Shown: positions 5,536 to 7,583 of the stretch, in pieces
Numbering within the stretch: position 1 is the first letter of the stretch
Layout: each line of letters begins with the position of its first letter
Origin: M3007 sp044350425
GTDB taxonomy: Bacteria; Bacteroidota; Bacteroidia; Chitinophagales; Saprospiraceae
Direction: 5' to 3'
Length of the DNA: 7,583 bases
Assembly: GCA_044350425.1 (NCBI GenBank)
Contig: JBILHS010000175.1
Span: 1 to 7,583 of the forward strand
Position numbers and translations under genes: made by a program
Notes under the pieces: generated by a model
Databases searched by the model: none
What the model was told of the DNA's origin: nothing
Seen by the model: the letters and a program-made list of their open reading frames with translations, nothing else

Positions 5536-5611
5536 TGGTGGTATCTCCCGGAATCGAACCGGGGACACATGGATTTTCAGTCCATTGCTCTACCAGCTGA
5601 GCTAAGACACC
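5536..5611 (-). tRNA. tRNA-Phe (anticodon GAA)
   Basis: This is a complete 76-nt cloverleaf including an encoded CCA (5538-5536). The acceptor arms GGTGTCT and AGATACC pair along all 7 positions, with one G-U. The D-arm sequence GCTCAGCTGGTAGAGC is standard. The anticodon stem ATGGA/TCCAT encloses the loop CTGAAAA, giving anticodon GAA. The T arm contains GGTTCGATTCC. It charges phenylalanine for UUC/UUU codons. Transcription probably starts from the TATCTTTG element 21 nt upstream, and it is closed by the hairpin just downstream. Confidence 0.97.
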
Positions 5612-5631
5612 AACTTGCTGAAAAGCGGACG

Positions 5632-5639
5632 CAAAGATA
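5632..5639 (-). promoter_or_regulatory. -7 element (TATCTTTG) of the tRNA-Phe promoter
   Basis: TATCTTTG on the minus strand matches the Bacteroidota sigma-A -7 consensus TAnnTTTG exactly, and sits 20 nt before the tRNA 5' end. The -33 region is weak: a TTTC lies about 14-17 nt upstream. The predicted leader is about 10-15 nt. Confidence 0.65.
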
Positions 5640-5697
5640 AGTGCAATTATCTGAAACTGGGAAATCAAGTTTGAATTTTTTTCAAAAATCATTCACG

Positions 5698-5705
5698 TAA
5701 CTTTG
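5698..5705 (+). promoter_or_regulatory. -7 element (TAACTTTG) of the DUF4271-hemD promoter
   Basis: TAACTTTG is an exact TAnnTTTG match ending 4 nt before the ATG at 5710. With the usual spacing, transcription would start at or within a few bases of the start codon, implying a leaderless or nearly leaderless mRNA. TTTG at 5670-5673 is a possible upstream element, but its 24-nt spacing is longer than usual. Confidence 0.55.
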
Positions 5706-5709
5706 CACC

Positions 5710-6615
5710 ATGTTTAGAGTTTTGCTTTTTTGGCTGGTTTTTACAGGCTTTTGCACCCGTGTGCAAGGTCAGAATGCGGCAAACCCATTTGAGCTGCTGC
5801 ATAGATTGTCCAAAGAGGTGCTTGCAGCAGAAGGAATTTCGCTTACGCCGGCCAATTCTTTTGATGTAGTGCCCCACCGGGCTCCGGTGGCGGCGGTGGC
5901 TTTGGTCGAAAACAACACCGCGCCCTTCAATCCTTTTGCGGTTTTGCCGCGCGGGGGTGGACTGTCTGGCTGGATCATGGCCGTGTTGTTGCTGGCGGCA
6001 TTTGCCTTCCTCACTTTTTCGGTGGCTTCCAACCGCTCGGCTGTTGGCAAGGCCTGGGGCGGCTTTCTGAATGACAATGGATTTTCGGTGGCCCAACGCG
6101 AAGCCTCCGGTTTTGTGGGTAACACGCCCTATTTTCTTTTGTATGGCAATTTCCTGTTCAATGCCGGGATCTTTATTTTCCTGGTTACCCGGGTTTTTCA
6201 GCGGGAGAACTTCAACAACCTTTCGTTTTTGCTGCTTTGTCTGGTGGGTGCAGCGGTGGCGTTTCTGTTCAAACATTTGATGCTAAGTATCATTGGCAAC
6301 CTTTTTTCGATTGAAACGGAAGTCCGCAAGTACAATTTTCTAATTGTGATCTTCAACTGCATCCTGGGACTTTTCCTGGTGCCTTTCAACCTTTTGATCG
6401 CTTTTTCAGCCAAAGCAGGCAGTCAGCAGCTGCTTTTGGTGTCCTGGATGCTGGGATTGGTGGCTATTTTTTACGCGTACAGGAGTCTTCGGGCCAGCGG
6501 AATCGGCGCAAAAATTTTAACACAAAGCCCAATTCACTTTTTGTTGTACTTTTGCGCCGTTGAAATTGCCCCGGTATTGCTGCTTGTAAAACTCGCGCTG
6601 ATGCAGACCGCCTGA
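5710..6615 (+). CDS. DUF4271 family integral membrane protein
   Basis: This gene encodes 301 residues. A signal peptide-like N-terminus (MFRVLLFWLVFTGFCTRVQG, likely cleavage before Q21) precedes a soluble stretch to about residue 84. Six membrane segments follow, at about 86-105, 141-163, 171-192, 210-232, 240-258 and 275-297. Family hallmarks are FKHLMLSIIGNLF (187-199), the N-rich loop, and IHFLLYFCAVEIAPVLLLVK (275-294). The family is known only by its DUF number and is found in Bacteroidota, commonly next to hemD as here. A link to tetrapyrrole synthesis or the envelope is inferred from that neighbourhood alone. The start at 5710 is supported by the signal peptide and the adjacent TAACTTTG element. 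hemD starts 112 nt downstream on the same strand, so the two are probably co-transcribed. Confidence 0.85.
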   Translation: MFRVLLFWLVFTGFCTRVQGQNAANPFELLHRLSKEVLAAEGISLTPANSFDVVPHRAPVAAVALVENNTAPFNPFAVLPRGGGLSGWIMAVLLLAAFAFLTFSVASNRSAVGKAWGGFLNDNGFSVAQREASGFVGNTPYFLLYGNFLFNAGIFIFLVTRVFQRENFNNLSFLLLCLVGAAVAFLFKHLMLSIIGNLFSIETEVRKYNFLIVIFNCILGLFLVPFNLLIAFSAKAGSQQLLLVSWMLGLVAIFYAYRSLRASGIGAKILTQSPIHFLLYFCAVEIAPVLLLVKLALMQTA

Positions 6616-6627
6616 AACAGGGCGGTC
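6606..6627 (+). repeat. Small hairpin spanning the DUF4271 stop codon
   Basis: GACCGCC and GGCGGTC pair around an 8-nt loop containing the TGA stop (6613-6615). No T-run follows at once, though CTTTTTC lies 11 nt further on. It may be a weak attenuator between the two genes or protect the upstream mRNA end. Confidence 0.4.
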
Positions 6628-6727
6628 ATTTGCCGAGCTTTTTCATTTCAAAGTGCATTCATGTCGAGCATTTCAACTTTGCAATCCGTTCAAACACTCA
6701 CAAATTTCACACAAAACGCACTCCCGA

Positions 6728-7516
6728 ATGTCTGCAACTGCTAGTGCTGCACCTGTTCAGGATTCCTCCCCCAACAAAGTCCAGAACATCCTCGTTTCGC
6801 AAGGCCAACCTGCTGTGCGAACCGCTTACGACGAGATCGAAAAGCGATTTGGGGTGCATATTGACTTTGTGCCATTCGTAACCGTGGAGGGACTGACAGA
6901 AAAGGAGTATCGCAAAAACCGCGTGTACCCCAACGATTACACAGCGATTCTTTTCACCAGTAAAAACGCTGTAGATCACTTTTTCCGCCTCTGCGCCGAA
7001 ATGCGCATCAAAATGTCGGACGAAACCAAGTACTTCTGCGCCACAGAAACCATCGCCAATTACCTTCAGAAGTTTATCAATTTTCGGAAAAGGAAGGTTT
7101 TTAACGGAACAAAGTCCGTCCTGGACCTCAAATCGTACATCCTGCGCAACAAAGAGGAAAAGTATTATCTCCCTTGCGGCGACCAGGGCAATCCTGACGT
7201 GACCCGGTTTTTCAAGGACCTGAAGATCCCGGTCCAGGAAGCCGTGATGTACCGCACCGTGAACAATGACCTGACCAATCTGAAGGACATCAAGTACGAC
7301 ATCATTGCATTCTTTTCAGCCAACGAGATCAAGTCCATGTTCGAGCAGTTTCCTGAATTCAAACAGGAAGACCGCCGCATCTGTGTCTTCGGTACTGCGG
7401 CACTGAAAGCAGTGACCGACCGCGGTATGAAAGTGAACATTCAGGCCGGAACGCCGGAAGCGCCGTCTATTGCGGTGGCTTTGGAGACTTATTTGAAAGT
7501 GGCGAACAAGAACTAA
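6728..7516 (+). CDS. hemD: Uroporphyrinogen-III synthase
   Basis: HemD cyclises hydroxymethylbilane with inversion of ring D to give uroporphyrinogen III, the branch-point precursor of heme, siroheme and cobalamin, in the cytoplasm. The start at 6728 gives 262 residues, close to the usual length. An in-frame ATG at 6653 would add 25 Cys/His-rich residues unlike the family, so it was rejected. The protein opens with a short Ala/Ser tail and ILVSQ (21-25). It then shows the Bacteroidota-type blocks FTSKNAVDHFFRLC (76-89), KYFCATETIANYLQK (101-115), EAVMYRTV (171-178), FFSANEIKSM (195-204), FGTAALKAV (221-229) and TPEAPSIAVALETYL (242-256), covering both alpha/beta domains. HemD sequences diverge widely, but this subtype is recognisable. 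It probably shares a transcript with the DUF4271 gene and ends at the strong hairpin 22 nt downstream. Confidence 0.92.
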   Translation: MSATASAAPVQDSSPNKVQNILVSQGQPAVRTAYDEIEKRFGVHIDFVPFVTVEGLTEKEYRKNRVYPNDYTAILFTSKNAVDHFFRLCAEMRIKMSDETKYFCATETIANYLQKFINFRKRKVFNGTKSVLDLKSYILRNKEEKYYLPCGDQGNPDVTRFFKDLKIPVQEAVMYRTVNNDLTNLKDIKYDIIAFFSANEIKSMFEQFPEFKQEDRRICVFGTAALKAVTDRGMKVNIQAGTPEAPSIAVALETYLKVANKN

Positions 7517-7537
7517 GATTTAGTTTTTGTCAGGTAT

Positions 7538-7583
7538 AAAAAGAGCGGCCGATTCCATGTTTTTGGAATCGGCCGCTCTTTTT
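7538..7583. terminator. Bidirectional Rho-independent terminator after hemD
   Basis: Perfect 20-bp arms (7538-7557 and 7564-7583) surround a 6-nt loop. The GC-rich core GAGCGGCCGATTCC is flanked by A5 on the left and T5 on the right, so the hairpin can terminate transcripts from either side. It lies 22 nt after the hemD stop and ends exactly at the window edge, so the T-run may continue. Confidence 0.9.

Noticed and set aside
4577..5605. Long plus-strand open frames opposite lpxK and the tRNA
   Set aside because: They are antisense shadows of a clear lpxK and a GC-rich coding strand, with no recognisable protein features.
5689..6276. Minus-strand open frame of 195 codons opposite the DUF4271 gene
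   Set aside because: Its Lys/Arg/His/Gln-rich translation is the usual product of reading a membrane-protein gene backwards.
6653..6727. Upstream start of hemD at 6653
   Set aside because: The extra 25 residues are Cys/His-rich and unlike the family; the conserved protein begins just after ATG 6728.

Overview
The window looks like a chromosomal segment of a member of the Bacteroidota. The evidence is the DUF4271-then-hemD gene pair, a Bacteroidota-style LpxK, and two perfect copies of the phylum's -7 promoter element TAnnTTTG. A Saprospiria/Lewinella-like origin is a guess from protein flavour only.

Layout, left to right. (1) Positions 1-247 are the end of an IS5-family (IS903-group) insertion sequence, with the transposase start on the minus strand running off the left edge. 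(2) Positions 271-625 and 3876-4231 are two direct repeats of about 355 bp, about 93-94% identical. Both carry a broken murQ (MurNAc-6-phosphate etherase) with the same internal gap; the second also keeps the murQ C-terminus and stop at 4281. (3) Between the repeats lies an AT-rich block, all on the minus strand: a small helix-turn-helix protein (3456-3656), a lipoprotein (2282-3280), and 7 nt further on an outer-membrane beta-barrel-like protein with two similar halves (751-2274). (4) From 4289 the sequence is GC-richer core genome: lpxK (minus), a large imperfect hairpin, a terminator and tRNA-Phe(GAA) (minus), then divergently on the plus strand a DUF4271 membrane protein and hemD, closed by a perfect 20-bp-stem terminator at the right edge.

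Functionally the right half is housekeeping: lipid A synthesis (LpxK), translation (tRNA-Phe) and heme/siroheme precursor synthesis (HemD). The left half is accessory. A plausible history is that an ancestral murQ, convergent with lpxK, decayed. A remnant was then duplicated, and an envelope-protein cassette with a possible regulator now sits between the copies. No known defence, CRISPR or secretion system can be recognised. The lipoprotein/barrel pair is the most likely place for undescribed biology, but its function cannot be read from the sequence.
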